64,000 bases of DNA from Phycisphaerales bacterium UBA1161 (GCA_002311745.1 DBZL01000014.1:159638-223637), one strand, 5' to 3'; counted from the first letter of the stretch, positions 44,836 through 54,368 are shown. The notes: generated by a model from the letters alone, not told the origin. Made by a program: numbers and translations.

Positions 44836-46008
44836 ATGAAGGCAACGCCGTTGAACAGCTCCATTTCGACCCAGCACATCGGCCGCGCCCTGCGCTTCGC
44901 TCAGGTCCAGGTTCGCCGGCTCATCGAACGATACCCGGATTTCTACCCGCTCTATACGCATCAGGGGAAATGGAAACATGACCAGCCGGCCTGGACGCGC
45001 TGGTGCGACGGGTTTTTGCCCGGAATGATGTGGCTGTTCCTGGAAAGCGGCCAGGCGGATGATCCAGGCTTCTGGCAAAGCAACGCCCAGCGCTACTGCC
45101 AGAATCTCCAGCACCGCAGCGAGGACCGCGAAGTCCACGACCTGGGGTTCATCTTCTACCACGGCACCCACAAGCGGTGGTACGACCTGACCGTGCGCCA
45201 GGGCAGGCCGCAGCAGCAGCTTAACGACGTGGTCATCCGCGCCGCTCAGGTGCTGGCGATGCGATTCATGGACAACGGAAAATATCTTCGCTCCTTTGTC
45301 CACGCCGACTCCCTGTTTATTGACATCATGATGAACGTGCCGCTGATTTTCTACGCAGCCAACCAGACCGCCGACCAAAACCTGATGAGGGTGGCGATGG
45401 AGCACAGCCTCACCACGCGGCGCGTCCTGGTGCGGGGCGACGGCAGCACCGCCCACGAGGGAATCTTCGACCTCAAGACCGGCAAGTTCCTTCGGCAGAC
45501 CACCCAGCAGGGTTTTCGCGGCGACAGCGCTTGGAGCCGGGGACTGGCCTGGTCCCTCTACGGTTTTGGCACGTGCCACGAATTGACCGGCGACAGCCGC
45601 TTCCTGCGAACCGCCCAGCTCAACGCGGATTTCTATTTAGCCAACACGCCCGCCGACGGCGTGCCGCCCTGGGATTACGATGCGCCGCCCTCGGGACCGC
45701 TGTCGCGGAATCAGCCCGACAGCTCGGCCGCGGCCATCGCAGCCGGCGGGCTGTTCAACCTCGCCCGGCTGACTTCCGATCCCACCCGCGCCGCCGCCTA
45801 TCGCGACACCGCCCTGAACATTGTCGCCACTCTGAGCCAACCGCCCTACCTGGCCCAGGACGATCCGCAATGGGAAGGGATCCTGAAGCGCGGCGTTTAC
45901 CACATCCACAAGGGTCTGGGCGTCGATGAAAGCGTCATGTGGGGCGAGTTTTTCTTCGTTGAAGCCCTGACCAAGGCCCTGGCCGCCGTCGACGAATCCA
46001 ACGCCTGA
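44836..46008 (+). CDS. GH88/105-type unsaturated glucuronyl hydrolase
   Basis: 390 aa, cytoplasmic (no signal peptide). Catalytic aspartates by family pattern: D102 in VHDLGFIF and D163 in SLFIDIMMNVPL. TWCDGFLPGMMW-like and GDSAWSRGLAWSLYGF segments and the DSSAAAIAAGGL block are characteristic. It removes delta-4,5-unsaturated uronic acids from oligosaccharides made by polysaccharide lyases. Together with GH28 and KDPG aldolase in this window it fits uronate/pectin use. The next gene, an MFS exporter, starts 11 bases after its stop. Confidence 0.9.
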   Translation: MKATPLNSSISTQHIGRALRFAQVQVRRLIERYPDFYPLYTHQGKWKHDQPAWTRWCDGFLPGMMWLFLESGQADDPGFWQSNAQRYCQNLQHRSEDREVHDLGFIFYHGTHKRWYDLTVRQGRPQQQLNDVVIRAAQVLAMRFMDNGKYLRSFVHADSLFIDIMMNVPLIFYAANQTADQNLMRVAMEHSLTTRRVLVRGDGSTAHEGIFDLKTGKFLRQTTQQGFRGDSAWSRGLAWSLYGFGTCHELTGDSRFLRTAQLNADFYLANTPADGVPPWDYDAPPSGPLSRNQPDSSAAAIAAGGLFNLARLTSDPTRAAAYRDTALNIVATLSQPPYLAQDDPQWEGILKRGVYHIHKGLGVDESVMWGEFFFVEALTKALAAVDESNA

Positions 46009-46019
46009 TCCGCCGTCCT

Positions 46020-47288
46020 ATGTCCGAACCGAGCGAATTACCCAACGTTAACCTCGAATCGCCACCGCACGATCCCTACGCGGCCCTGCGCTTCGCGGCG
46101 TTTGCCCAGTACCTGATCGGCTGGATCATCGCGGTCATCGGCGATCAGATTCTGGAAGTCGCCGTCGGCTGGGATGTGTATCTGCGGACCGGCAGCGCCA
46201 TGTCCCTGGGCTGGGTAGGACTGGTGTCGGCGGCGCCGATCATTCTGCTGGCACTGCCGGCCGGACATTTGGCGGATCGCTTTGACCGCCGACGAATTCT
46301 GCTGATCTCCCAGCTCTTGCGCGGCCTCTGCGTGGCAGGCTTGGCGGCCCTGTCGCACTACCGCGGCGCCGTCGGGGCGATCTACGCCGTGCTGCTGGTC
46401 GCGGCGGTGTGCAAGGCGGTGGGCTGGCCGGCGCGATCGGCGATGATGCCCCATCTAGTTTCCCCGCATGCGTTCGCCAACGCGGTGAATTGGAACAGCA
46501 TGGCGTTTCAGATTTCGGCGATGGCCGGGCCGGCTCTGGGCGGCCTGATCCTGCACTTCAGCGTGCCGGCGGCGTACATCGTGGCGGCCATCTGCGCCGC
46601 AATTTTCGCCGTGTCCCTGGCGGGCGTGCGCCTGCGGCCGGTTGTGGTCGAGAGGGAACCGGCGACGCTCAAGAGCCTGGCCGCCGGCGTGCGATTCGTC
46701 GTCCACACCAAGATCATCCTGGCCACGATCACGCTGGACCTGTTCGCCGTCCTTCTGGGCGGGGCCACTTATCTGCTGCCCATCTTCGCCAAGGACATTC
46801 TGGGCGTCGGGGCGGTGGGATTCGGCTGGCTGCGCGCGGCGCCGGCCTTGGGGGCCTTGGCCATGGGCCTGACCATCGCCCACCTGCCGCCGATGAAACG
46901 CGCCGGGCGAGATATGTTGTGGGCCGTGGCCGGCTTCGGCGTGGCCACCATCGTCTTCGGCTTGTCGCGGAATTTCTGGCTCTCCCTGGTCATGCTCTTT
47001 CTGACCGGAGCGACGGACAACATCTCCGTGCTGGTGCGCCACACCCTGGTGCAGGTGCTGACGCCGGACGCCATGCGCGGTCGCGTCTCGGCCGTGAACA
47101 ACATTTTTGTCGGCGCCAGCAACGAGCTGGGCGGATTCGAAAGCGGGCTGACGGCTCGGCTGTTCGGCCCCGTGGTGTCGGTCGTCGGCGGCGGGATTGG
47201 AACCATCGTAGTCGTGCTGCTGACGGCGGTCATCTGGCCGCAGGTGCGGCGCTTCGGGTCGCTGCTGAACGCAAAACCGGAGCAATGA
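46020..47288 (+). CDS. MFS transporter (EntS-like, MFS_3)
   Basis: 422 aa with about 12 transmembrane segments. Loop motif DRFDRRRILLISQLLRG (MFS signature between helices 2 and 3) and a duplicate-like region late in the protein (HTLVQVLTPDAMRGRVSAVNNIFVGASNELG), typical of MFS_3 exporters. Substrate unknown. It directly follows the GH88 gene (11 bp), so sugar-acid or oligosaccharide export is conceivable but unproven; MFS_3 members more often export siderophores or drugs. Confidence 0.85.
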   Translation: MSEPSELPNVNLESPPHDPYAALRFAAFAQYLIGWIIAVIGDQILEVAVGWDVYLRTGSAMSLGWVGLVSAAPIILLALPAGHLADRFDRRRILLISQLLRGLCVAGLAALSHYRGAVGAIYAVLLVAAVCKAVGWPARSAMMPHLVSPHAFANAVNWNSMAFQISAMAGPALGGLILHFSVPAAYIVAAICAAIFAVSLAGVRLRPVVVEREPATLKSLAAGVRFVVHTKIILATITLDLFAVLLGGATYLLPIFAKDILGVGAVGFGWLRAAPALGALAMGLTIAHLPPMKRAGRDMLWAVAGFGVATIVFGLSRNFWLSLVMLFLTGATDNISVLVRHTLVQVLTPDAMRGRVSAVNNIFVGASNELGGFESGLTARLFGPVVSVVGGGIGTIVVVLLTAVIWPQVRRFGSLLNAKPEQ

Positions 47289-47306
47289 ACTGGCCCGCCG
47301 CCGCGA

Positions 47307-48656
47307 TTATTTGCGGATGCGGATGGTGTACTTCAGCGGATAGTCGGCCGGCTGGGGATCGGACAGCGTGGCCGTGTCGTTTTCGACCGTGTAATCGAAC
47401 GCCTGGCCGGTGTAGGGGTTGTCGGGAACGGGGGTATCGGTGATGTTTTGCAGAGTCGGGGGCAGACGGCCGCCGTTGGCCGCGGCGTAGGAACGGATCG
47501 CCTCGACGGCCGTCAGGGCGGCGAATCCGCGATCGAGCCTCGCGAAAACAGACGCCGCTTTGCCGAAGCTCTTCGCAACAAAATTCATCCACGGGTTGCC
47601 TGCCTGGACCGGTATTTGCAATTGCTGCGCCATGGGCAGCAAAATGGGATAGGGCAGACTGGTCAGCTTCCACTGGTCATCCGCAACGGTCAGATATTGT
47701 TCGAGGCAATAGGCGCCGACCACCGCCAGCGCATCGAGCTTCTCAACCTCCCCGGCGGTCAGATGGCGCGTTTGCGCGTAATATGCCCGCGCCTGCGGAA
47801 GGAGGGACAGGGCCGCTTGCTCCGTTGAGGGAGGCCTGCCAGTGACATGGAACTTTGCCATGTCTTGATCGATTTGTTTAAACACCACCCGCCACTCTTG
47901 GGCCGACAATTCGCCGAGCCGCGCCTTGGCTAGAACCGGATACGAGGCAAACACATGGTACCGCTCGTGTTCCATGGCATGGCGGAAACTGATCATCGGC
48001 CGTGGCAGGCTCGCCAGGGCCCAGTAAAAATTGGGCGATTGCGGGTGGCTCATCAGCTCGGCCAGAACGTCGTTCAACAGGTCATCAACGCCCATGCCGA
48101 CCAATCCGCTGACGAGGACCGGATCGCTTGCGACGTTGCGGCCGAGCCCGTAACCCAGGCGCAGGCTCGCCACCGCCTCGTCGATCTTCCCGTGGCGAAT
48201 CTGCTGCCGAGTATGCACTGCCACCAACCGCGCCATTTGCTGCATATCGTGCAGATAGGGCAGCGGGGCACGGAACCCCATTTCGTGAAGCGGGGTTTGC
48301 CAATCGCACTGATCCTGCCGGGCGGCCGCGTCGAGGATGTCGAAAACCTTCTTGTTCTTGTCATACGCGGCCGTGGCAAAGGACTCGAACGCCGCGGGAT
48401 CACGGTCTGCGGCGTTCAACGCCTTGTCCACGCTGCCATCCGCGTCTTTTGTCCACGCCGCGAAGGCCTGCTGGTAATACGTCGCCGCGTTGCCCGACTG
48501 CTGATCGATGGGATCGACCAGCAACTCGTATTTGAGCGCCGGCGTCGGCGGCGCAACGGGGCTTAAATCGAACGTCTGCTCATCCGCGTCGGCTCTGGCC
48601 AAGGTTACGGAGCAAAGAACCACGGACAGAGCCACGATCATCGCCGATTTTTGCAT
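47307..48656 (-). CDS. Exported protein of unknown function (gene A of a duplicated-promoter pair)
   Basis: 449 aa from ATG 48656 (AAAGGACC upstream). Signal peptide 1-22 (VVLCSVTLARADA). A large helical domain follows (about 60-340), then a C-terminal module ALTAVEAIRSYAAANGGRL...DNPYTGQAFDYTVE resembling the C-terminal part of pseudopilin-like planctomycete proteins. No enzymatic motif seen. The promoter region, signal peptide and first mature residues are almost identical to those of the next gene, although the rest is unrelated; see the repeat entries. Confidence 0.65.
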   Translation of the reverse strand: MQKSAMIVALSVVLCSVTLARADADEQTFDLSPVAPPTPALKYELLVDPIDQQSGNAATYYQQAFAAWTKDADGSVDKALNAADRDPAAFESFATAAYDKNKKVFDILDAAARQDQCDWQTPLHEMGFRAPLPYLHDMQQMARLVAVHTRQQIRHGKIDEAVASLRLGYGLGRNVASDPVLVSGLVGMGVDDLLNDVLAELMSHPQSPNFYWALASLPRPMISFRHAMEHERYHVFASYPVLAKARLGELSAQEWRVVFKQIDQDMAKFHVTGRPPSTEQAALSLLPQARAYYAQTRHLTAGEVEKLDALAVVGAYCLEQYLTVADDQWKLTSLPYPILLPMAQQLQIPVQAGNPWMNFVAKSFGKAASVFARLDRGFAALTAVEAIRSYAAANGGRLPPTLQNITDTPVPDNPYTGQAFDYTVENDTATLSDPQPADYPLKYTIRIRK

Positions 48657-48735
48657 GGGGCGGGTCCTTTCCTGCAATCCAGCCGGCTCAATGCCGGTCT
48701 ACAAAAGAGACGTTGTGCAGCGCCGGGTCTTTCAC
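48546..48735 (-). repeat. Copy A of duplicated promoter/signal-peptide segment
   Basis: 190 bp that is roughly 85-90% identical by eye to 49703-49892. It covers the signal peptide and leading codons of gene A, its ribosome site and about 80 bp upstream. Partner entry at 49703. Confidence 0.8.
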
Positions 48736-48736
48736 G

Positions 48737-48770
48737 CGGCGGCGGTGCGGCGGGGAGCGCCCAACTGCCT
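48737..48770 (+). pseudogene. Fragment of a duplicated panB
   Basis: 34 bp matching panB positions 50157-50190 with two mismatches. In panB it encodes AAVRRGAPNCL; the fragment keeps the same order and strand relative to gene A's promoter as panB does to gene B. It is the relic of a panB copy carried by the tandem duplication. Confidence 0.65.
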
Positions 48771-48784
48771 CATTTTGGCGATGA

Positions 48785-49813
48785 CTAATTCCCTTTGGTT
48801 TGAAATACCAGTAGATAAGGCACTGCCGGACGGCCTTGCTTGTCTCTGAAACCGGTGAATTTTTCACTGTTCAACCAGAAACCATAGGTTTTATTCGGTT
48901 CCAATTTCACCTTCAGCACGCAGGTTTTGTGATCCGCCTCATACCTTGGTTTTCCTAAATCTTCCGGCGTGGAGTTTTCCCACGCGGTGGACCAACTCCA
49001 CGATCTATCCCTCATTTCCTTGCTGAAGGTGACTTTGATTTCAAATTCGCCAGGCGAAACGTCCTTGCTGCCGGCTTCCGGCACGGTTTTCACCACCACC
49101 GGGGGAATGGAGGTCGCTGATATTGGGCCGGATGCTTGCCGATTGAACGCAGCGACATACTCCGCGGTTTGGGCCTGGGTATCCACACCAAAGAACCGGT
49201 GCGAACCGTCCTGGGTGTCAACATAGACGGTCATGTCCTTGGGTTCGGGGATCAGGGCTTTTCCCCCGGCTTGCCAGCTCGATGTCATTTTAGCCATTGC
49301 GATGGCCCGCATTTGAGCGGTCAAATGGCTGTCGCCATCAGTGAATACGGTGTCCGGTGTGAACAAACGATCGATCTGTGCCGGATGAAATCGCAGCCAG
49401 ACATTGGCGATGGCTTCTGCCTTGCTGGCAACCGGACTGGTCAGTGTTCCGTTGGCTCGCGGGATAACCACCGCCCATACGGCCCCGTCCGCGCAGTGGC
49501 CGATGCCCACGTCAGCCGGCCCGACCTCCACCCGCAATTGCTTGCCCACCTCCAGGCGAAACTGCGTCACCCGAAAGATATCGCCGTCCGTGAACTCCCA
49601 TGACCGGGCTTGATCTGGCTTGGTATCGCCCTCTGTCAACGCCGTGGGGTAACGTTCGAGCAAATCAACGTTTTGGACCTGCAATGCCGGTTGAGTCGAT
49701 GCCGGCGGCGCGACGGAGCTTGAATCAGACGTCTGCGCATCCGCGTCGGCTCTGGCCAAGGTTACGGAGCAAAGAACCACGGACAGAGCCGCGATCATCG
49801 CCGATTGTTTCAT
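48785..49813 (-). CDS. Exported protein with C-terminal SbsA-type Ig-like domain (gene B)
   Basis: 342 aa. Signal peptide 1-22, nearly identical to gene A. The mature N-terminal half has no recognised family (SWEFTDGDIFRVTQFRLEVGKQLRVEVGP). The last 110 residues are a bacterial Ig-like (Big_5/SbsA) domain: PPVVVKTVPEAGSKDVSPG, then IKVTFSKEMRDRSW and YGFWLNSEKFTGFRDKQG. Cell-surface or periplasmic role. Divergent from panB. Confidence 0.68.
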   Translation of the reverse strand: MKQSAMIAALSVVLCSVTLARADADAQTSDSSSVAPPASTQPALQVQNVDLLERYPTALTEGDTKPDQARSWEFTDGDIFRVTQFRLEVGKQLRVEVGPADVGIGHCADGAVWAVVIPRANGTLTSPVASKAEAIANVWLRFHPAQIDRLFTPDTVFTDGDSHLTAQMRAIAMAKMTSSWQAGGKALIPEPKDMTVYVDTQDGSHRFFGVDTQAQTAEYVAAFNRQASGPISATSIPPVVVKTVPEAGSKDVSPGEFEIKVTFSKEMRDRSWSWSTAWENSTPEDLGKPRYEADHKTCVLKVKLEPNKTYGFWLNSEKFTGFRDKQGRPAVPYLLVFQTKGN

Positions 49814-49892
49814 GGGGCGGGTCCTTTCTGGTTAACCAGCCGGCTCAAAGCCGGCCTACAAAATAGACGTTTTGCAGCAGCGGGTCTTTCAC
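49703..49892 (-). repeat. Copy B of duplicated promoter/signal-peptide segment
   Basis: Mate of 48546-48735. It covers the signal peptide of gene B and the leader up to about 45 bp before the panB start. Confidence 0.8.
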
Positions 49893-49924
49893 ACGGCGCG
49901 GGTTCCCCGCCGATACGGCCACGC

Positions 49925-49930
49925 TACAAT
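49925..49930 (+). promoter_or_regulatory. -10 box of a leaderless panB transcript
   Basis: TACAAT ends six bases before ATG 49937; the gap holds no ribosome site. Confidence 0.5.
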
Positions 49931-49936
49931 ACCACC

Positions 49937-50809
49937 ATGACCCAATCGCTGGCGAAAAAGTTCACCCTGGCCGACCTGCGGACGGCCCGGCAGTCGGGGC
50001 AGAAGGTCCCGATGCTGACCTGTTACGATTTTTCCATGGCCCGGCTGATGCAGGAGGCGGGGGTGCCGGCGCTTTTGGTGGGCGATTCGGCCGCCAACGT
50101 GATTCTGGGGCATTCGACCACGTTACCCATTTCCCTGGATTTTCTAATCGAGCTGACGGCGGCGGTGCGGCGGGGAGCACCCAACTGTCTGGTGATGGCG
50201 GACATGCCGTTCGGATCGTATCAGGCGTCGACGGCCCAGGGCACGGCCAACGTCATGCGCATGGTGCAACTTTCAGGCTGTGATTGCGTAAAGATAGAAG
50301 TAGCGGCAGCCCATGCGCGCCTGGTGGCTCGCCTGGCCGATGGCGGTGTTGCCGTCATGGCGCACCTTGGCTTGCGTCCGCAGTCGATTGGACTGCTGGG
50401 TGGATACCAGGCGCGCGGGCGGACGGCCGACGAAGCCCAGAAAATCGTCCGCCTGGCGCAGCGGATGCAGCGGGCGGGCGCCGCGGCGATTTTGCTCGAG
50501 GCCGTCCCGCCGCAGGTCAGCGCCGCCGTCGTGGAGGCCGTGGAATTGCCGGTGATCGGCTGCGGCGCGGGGCCGGCGTGTCACGCGCAGGTGATCGTGA
50601 CGCACGACGCCATCGGCTGGACGGCGGGCGGCCGCGTGCCGAAGTTTGTGCCTCAACTGGGTGATATGGCGACGCCCTTGCGGGAATGTTTCGCCCAGTA
50701 CGTTCGGCTGGTGAGCCAGGGGGTCTATCCTGCGGCGGAGCATTGCTACGAGATGCCGGAGAAGGAAAAAGCGGCCTTGACGCGGTCGCGGCAGGCGGCC
50801 AAAGATTGA
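49937..50809 (+). CDS. panB: 3-methyl-2-oxobutanoate hydroxymethyltransferase
   Basis: 290 aa from ATG 49937 (an upstream open stretch is not protein-like). KVPMLTCYDFSMARLMQEAGV, LVGDSAANVILGHSTTLPI (metal-binding D in GDS), VMADMPFGSYQ and VKIEVA (catalytic region), plus MAHLGLRPQS and GCGAGPACHAQVIV are all present. It makes ketopantoate for CoA synthesis. No other pan genes nearby. htrA follows 28 bp downstream from its preferred start. Confidence 0.94.
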   Translation: MTQSLAKKFTLADLRTARQSGQKVPMLTCYDFSMARLMQEAGVPALLVGDSAANVILGHSTTLPISLDFLIELTAAVRRGAPNCLVMADMPFGSYQASTAQGTANVMRMVQLSGCDCVKIEVAAAHARLVARLADGGVAVMAHLGLRPQSIGLLGGYQARGRTADEAQKIVRLAQRMQRAGAAAILLEAVPPQVSAAVVEAVELPVIGCGAGPACHAQVIVTHDAIGWTAGGRVPKFVPQLGDMATPLRECFAQYVRLVSQGVYPAAEHCYEMPEKEKAALTRSRQAAKD

Positions 50810-50837
50810 AATGCCGGAATCCAAATCAGGAGCAGCG

Positions 50838-52400
50838 ATGATGAACTTGTGGCGTTCCAGGACGATTGTGGCGGTGTTGAGCATCGCGGCGCTGGCGGCC
50901 GGGTATTTTGGCGGACGTCCGCTGTTGGAAAAGGTCCAGTTCGCCCGCGCGGCCGAGGACGTCGAGGCCACCCGTCAGCAACTGGCCACCGTGGAGGATT
51001 TGTCCGTCGTCTTCCGTCACGTCGGCAACGTGGTCGGACCCAGCGTCGTGCAGATCAGGGTGCACAAGACCATCAAGGAACAAGGGACGGACGTGCCCGA
51101 CGACGACATGCGCCGTTTCTTCCATGAGCATGGGTTCCCGGACTTCTCGTTCCCGCCGCAGCAGTTTGAGGAGATCGGCACGGGCAGCGGCGTCATCATG
51201 GAGGTCAGCGACGGGTATGGCTATGTCCTGACGAACAACCATGTCGCCGGCGACGCCGGCACCATCGAAATCCAACTGGCCGACGGCCGAAGGCTCGCCA
51301 ATCGCGACGTCACCCTCGTCGGTGCCGACCCCAAGAGCGATCTGGCCGTTTTGCGCATCAAGGCCGACCGGCTCATCGCCGCCAAATGGGGCAACAGCGA
51401 CGAACTGGAAAAAGGGGACTGGGTGATGGCCTTCGGCAGCCCCTTCGGCTACATCGGCTCGATGACCCATGGCATCGTCTCGGCGATGAACCGTGACCGC
51501 GTCGGCATCATTGGCAGCGAAGGATATGAAAACTTCATCCAGGTCGATGCCCCCATCAACCCCGGCAACAGCGGCGGACCGCTGGTCAATATCCACGGCG
51601 AAGTGATCGGCATCAATACCGCCATCGCCTCGCGCAGCGGCGGATTCCAGGGCATCGGCTTTGCCATTCCCTCCAACCAGGCCAAGGGCGTCTTTACCGC
51701 CCTGAGGGAACATCACATGGTGGTCCGCGGCTGGCTGGGCATCAGCCTCCAGGACGTTGACGACAATCCCGACCTGGCCAAGAGCTTTGGCTACCAAGGA
51801 GAGCGCGGCGTGATCGTCTCGGGCGTGGCGCCCAATGGACCCTCGGAAAACAAACTGCTGCCGCAGGACATCGTCACGGCGTTCAACGGCCAGCCGGTCG
51901 CCGACGGGCAGCAGTTGCGCAATCTGGTGGCGGGCGTCGCCCCCGGCACGACCGCGAACATCACCGTCTTCCGCGACTCCAAGGAGCAGCAAGTGCAAGT
52001 CGTGGTCGGCACGCAGCCCAAGAACTTGGCCGCGGCCATGGAAGGCTCCAGCGGCGGCGGTGAGGCCGAAATCACCGGCGAAAACCAGACGTTGCAGGCC
52101 CTGGGCATGTCCCTGGCCACGTTGGACAAACAGACGGCCCAAAAAATCGGCATCGATTCCGGCGCGGTGATCACGGAGGTGAAACATGACGGGCTGGCGT
52201 TTAACGCCGGGCTCAGCCCCGGCGACGTCATCACCATGGTCTTCAAGACCCCCGTGCACAGCGCCGCCGAGGCCGCCGAGGCGATCAACGCCGCCGATCT
52301 GAAAAAAGGCGTCCGGCTGTACGTCTTTACGCACGACCAGGAAGGGCATCACATGTACCGGTTCGTCTTCATCAAGAGTGCCGATACATCCCCGCAATGA
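50838..52400 (+). CDS. degP: Periplasmic serine protease of the Do/HtrA family
   Basis: 520 aa from ATG 50838, which has AGGAG five bases upstream (an earlier in-frame ATG at 50811 lacks one). N-terminal signal/anchor segment 8-26. Catalytic triad H135 (TNNHVAG), D168 (KSDLAVL), S245 (NPGNSGGPL). Two PDZ domains follow, about 290-385 (RGWLGISLQDVDD) and 430-510 (GLAFNAGLSPGDVITM). It degrades or refolds misfolded envelope proteins. Probably co-transcribed with panB. Confidence 0.93.
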   Translation: MMNLWRSRTIVAVLSIAALAAGYFGGRPLLEKVQFARAAEDVEATRQQLATVEDLSVVFRHVGNVVGPSVVQIRVHKTIKEQGTDVPDDDMRRFFHEHGFPDFSFPPQQFEEIGTGSGVIMEVSDGYGYVLTNNHVAGDAGTIEIQLADGRRLANRDVTLVGADPKSDLAVLRIKADRLIAAKWGNSDELEKGDWVMAFGSPFGYIGSMTHGIVSAMNRDRVGIIGSEGYENFIQVDAPINPGNSGGPLVNIHGEVIGINTAIASRSGGFQGIGFAIPSNQAKGVFTALREHHMVVRGWLGISLQDVDDNPDLAKSFGYQGERGVIVSGVAPNGPSENKLLPQDIVTAFNGQPVADGQQLRNLVAGVAPGTTANITVFRDSKEQQVQVVVGTQPKNLAAAMEGSSGGGEAEITGENQTLQALGMSLATLDKQTAQKIGIDSGAVITEVKHDGLAFNAGLSPGDVITMVFKTPVHSAAEAAEAINAADLKKGVRLYVFTHDQEGHHMYRFVFIKSADTSPQ

Positions 52401-52418
52401 TCAAAACCGGGACGGGAG

Positions 52419-53882
52419 CTACTCCCATCCTCCGCCCAGGGCTTTGTAGAGGGCGATCAGATCGGCCGCGACTTGTTGCTCGCTGCGCGCCATCGCGTCC
52501 TGGGCGGCGAACAGATTCCGCTGCGCATCCAGCACGCTCAGAAAGTCCTTCGATCCCTTTTCAAATAGCTCCATGGACAATTCGACGGCGCGCTCGTTGG
52601 CCTGGACCGCTTGGCGGAGAGACTGCAATCGCACCTGCTCGCGATTGTACGCCACCAGCGCGTCATCCACGTCCTGCAGGCTTTGCAAGACGGTTTTGAC
52701 GTACGCGGCCAACGCCTGGACCTGCCGGGCGTTCTGCACGTCGATGTTCGACTTCACCCGCCCGGCATCAAAGATGTCCCACGTCACGCCCGGAGCGATG
52801 GAGTACGTTCGGCTGGAATAATCGAACAGTTGTCTGAAATTGGCCGCCTGCGTACCCAAGGCGCCGGTGATGGAGAATTTGGGAAACAGATCGGCGGTGG
52901 CCACGCCGATTTGTGCCGTGGCCGCGGCCAATTGCCGCTCGGCTCTCCGCACGTCCGGCCGCCGACGCAACAGTTCGCTGGGCAGCCCCGGCGGCACGCT
53001 CGACGGCCCGACGGGAATCGGCGCTTCGGGAGTCAGTTCCTCCGACAAGGCGCCGGGATCCTGACCCAGCAAAATTCCCAGGCGATGGATGGCCTGGCGA
53101 ATCTGGGTCTCCAGGGCTGGGATTTGCGAGGCCGTGGTGGCGACCTGCGCCTCCTGCTGAGCCACGTCCAGATACGGGATCAGGCCGCCCTCGGCCTTTC
53201 TGCGCGTCAGCGCCAGAGTCTGCTCCTGGCTTTGCAGGTTGTGGCGGACGATGACCAAATCGTATTGCGCTCCGCGAAGTTGCACGTAATTGATCGCCAC
53301 TTCGGCCAGGAGGGAGACCTGCACGTCGCGGCGGTCTTCGATGGCCGCCTGGATGGACGCATCGGCCGCTTCGACGGCGCGGCGCGTTCCGCCGAAGACG
53401 TCGATTTCCCACGAGGCGTCAAAGCCGGCTTGCCACATGTCGGTTTCCTGGCCCGGGAATCCCCCCCCGCCGCCGAACGCCGCAGCCGCCGGCTGATTCG
53501 AGCTCTGCCGTGAATGCGAGTACGAGCCATTGGCGTTGACCTGCGGGTAATACGCCGACGCCGCGACCCCGCGGTTGGCGCGGGCCTCGCGGATGCGCGC
53601 TTCGGCGGCGATCAGATCCGGATTGCCCTTGACCGCCCGATCGATCAGGGAATTGAGCCGATTATCGCCAAACGCCGTCCACCATCGGCGGTAATCGGGC
53701 AGAGCCTGGGACGTCTCGGCCGGCTGCGTCGTGGGCCGCGTGGCCGAGCCGATCTCGCTGAATTGCGCGGGCGACTTGGTCTGCGGCGGTTTGTAATCCG
53801 GCCCCACCGTGCAGGAAGCCGCAAACAGCGCGGCCGGAACCACCACCGCCGTCAAAACCGCGTTGATCTTTCGCATGAGCAC
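52419..53882 (-). CDS. Outer-membrane efflux factor (OprM/NodT, TolC family)
   Basis: 487 aa lipoprotein (lipobox FAASC). RND-type OMF pattern: TVGPDYKPPQ, WWTAFGDNRLNSLIDRA, NPDLIAAEARIREARANRG, and the duplicated late segment LPSELLRRRPDVRRAERQLAAATAQIGVATADLFP. It forms a trimeric tunnel for multidrug export. Neither the inner-membrane pump nor the adaptor is adjacent, so it must pair with a distant pump. Convergent with degP, 18 bp apart. Confidence 0.92.
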   Translation of the reverse strand: MLMRKINAVLTAVVVPAALFAASCTVGPDYKPPQTKSPAQFSEIGSATRPTTQPAETSQALPDYRRWWTAFGDNRLNSLIDRAVKGNPDLIAAEARIREARANRGVAASAYYPQVNANGSYSHSRQSSNQPAAAAFGGGGGFPGQETDMWQAGFDASWEIDVFGGTRRAVEAADASIQAAIEDRRDVQVSLLAEVAINYVQLRGAQYDLVIVRHNLQSQEQTLALTRRKAEGGLIPYLDVAQQEAQVATTASQIPALETQIRQAIHRLGILLGQDPGALSEELTPEAPIPVGPSSVPPGLPSELLRRRPDVRRAERQLAAATAQIGVATADLFPKFSITGALGTQAANFRQLFDYSSRTYSIAPGVTWDIFDAGRVKSNIDVQNARQVQALAAYVKTVLQSLQDVDDALVAYNREQVRLQSLRQAVQANERAVELSMELFEKGSKDFLSVLDAQRNLFAAQDAMARSEQQVAADLIALYKALGGGWE

Positions 53883-53917
53883 TATCCCTCACCGTGCCGG
53901 TCGGCTGGACCTCCCAC

Positions 53918-54334
53918 TTACTCAGGAGAGCCAATGGCGTACTGGCCTTCCAGAATTGCACCGGCGCCAACCGCCAAGCTCGGCGCAGTGATGTCCCCAT
54001 TGATCTCGGCTTCGGGGCCGACCAGCACCGGACCATAGCTGATGACCTTGGCCTTGACCTTGCCGCGGACAATCATCCCGCCGCACAGGACGCGGTCGGC
54101 CACCACGTTGCCTTTCTTCTCCACCGTGACGATGCCGCAGGTTTCTATGCTGCGGCGGGCGTGATAGTCCTTGATCGGCAGGTCTTCCAGGCGAAGCGAC
54201 TTGTGGCAGTGCCGGCAGGTCACGGTCAGGGCGCGGCGGGCCACCTGCTGGGCTTGGCGGCAGTGCAGACAGACGATGCTGACGCGATCCTCGCGTTCAT
54301 GCGGACCGGGGATAGGCTCCAGGGGCAGCGCCAT
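53918..54334 (-). CDS. Bactofilin-like polymer protein with N-terminal zinc ribbon
   Basis: 138 aa. The N-terminal 50 residues have two Cys pairs (CLHCRQ and CRHCHK), a zinc ribbon. The C-terminal 85 residues are bactofilin/DUF583-like beta-helix (NVVADRVLCGGMIVRGKVKAKVISYGPVLVGPEAEINGDI). A zinc-ribbon bactofilin is not the standard single-domain form and may attach the filament to a partner. It lies 34 bp downstream of a classical bactofilin and is probably co-transcribed. Confidence 0.78.
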   Translation of the reverse strand: MALPLEPIPGPHEREDRVSIVCLHCRQAQQVARRALTVTCRHCHKSLRLEDLPIKDYHARRSIETCGIVTVEKKGNVVADRVLCGGMIVRGKVKAKVISYGPVLVGPEAEINGDITAPSLAVGAGAILEGQYAIGSPE

Positions 54335-54368
54335 GGGAGATCCGCGGCGTTAAAGCCAGGGACGAATT

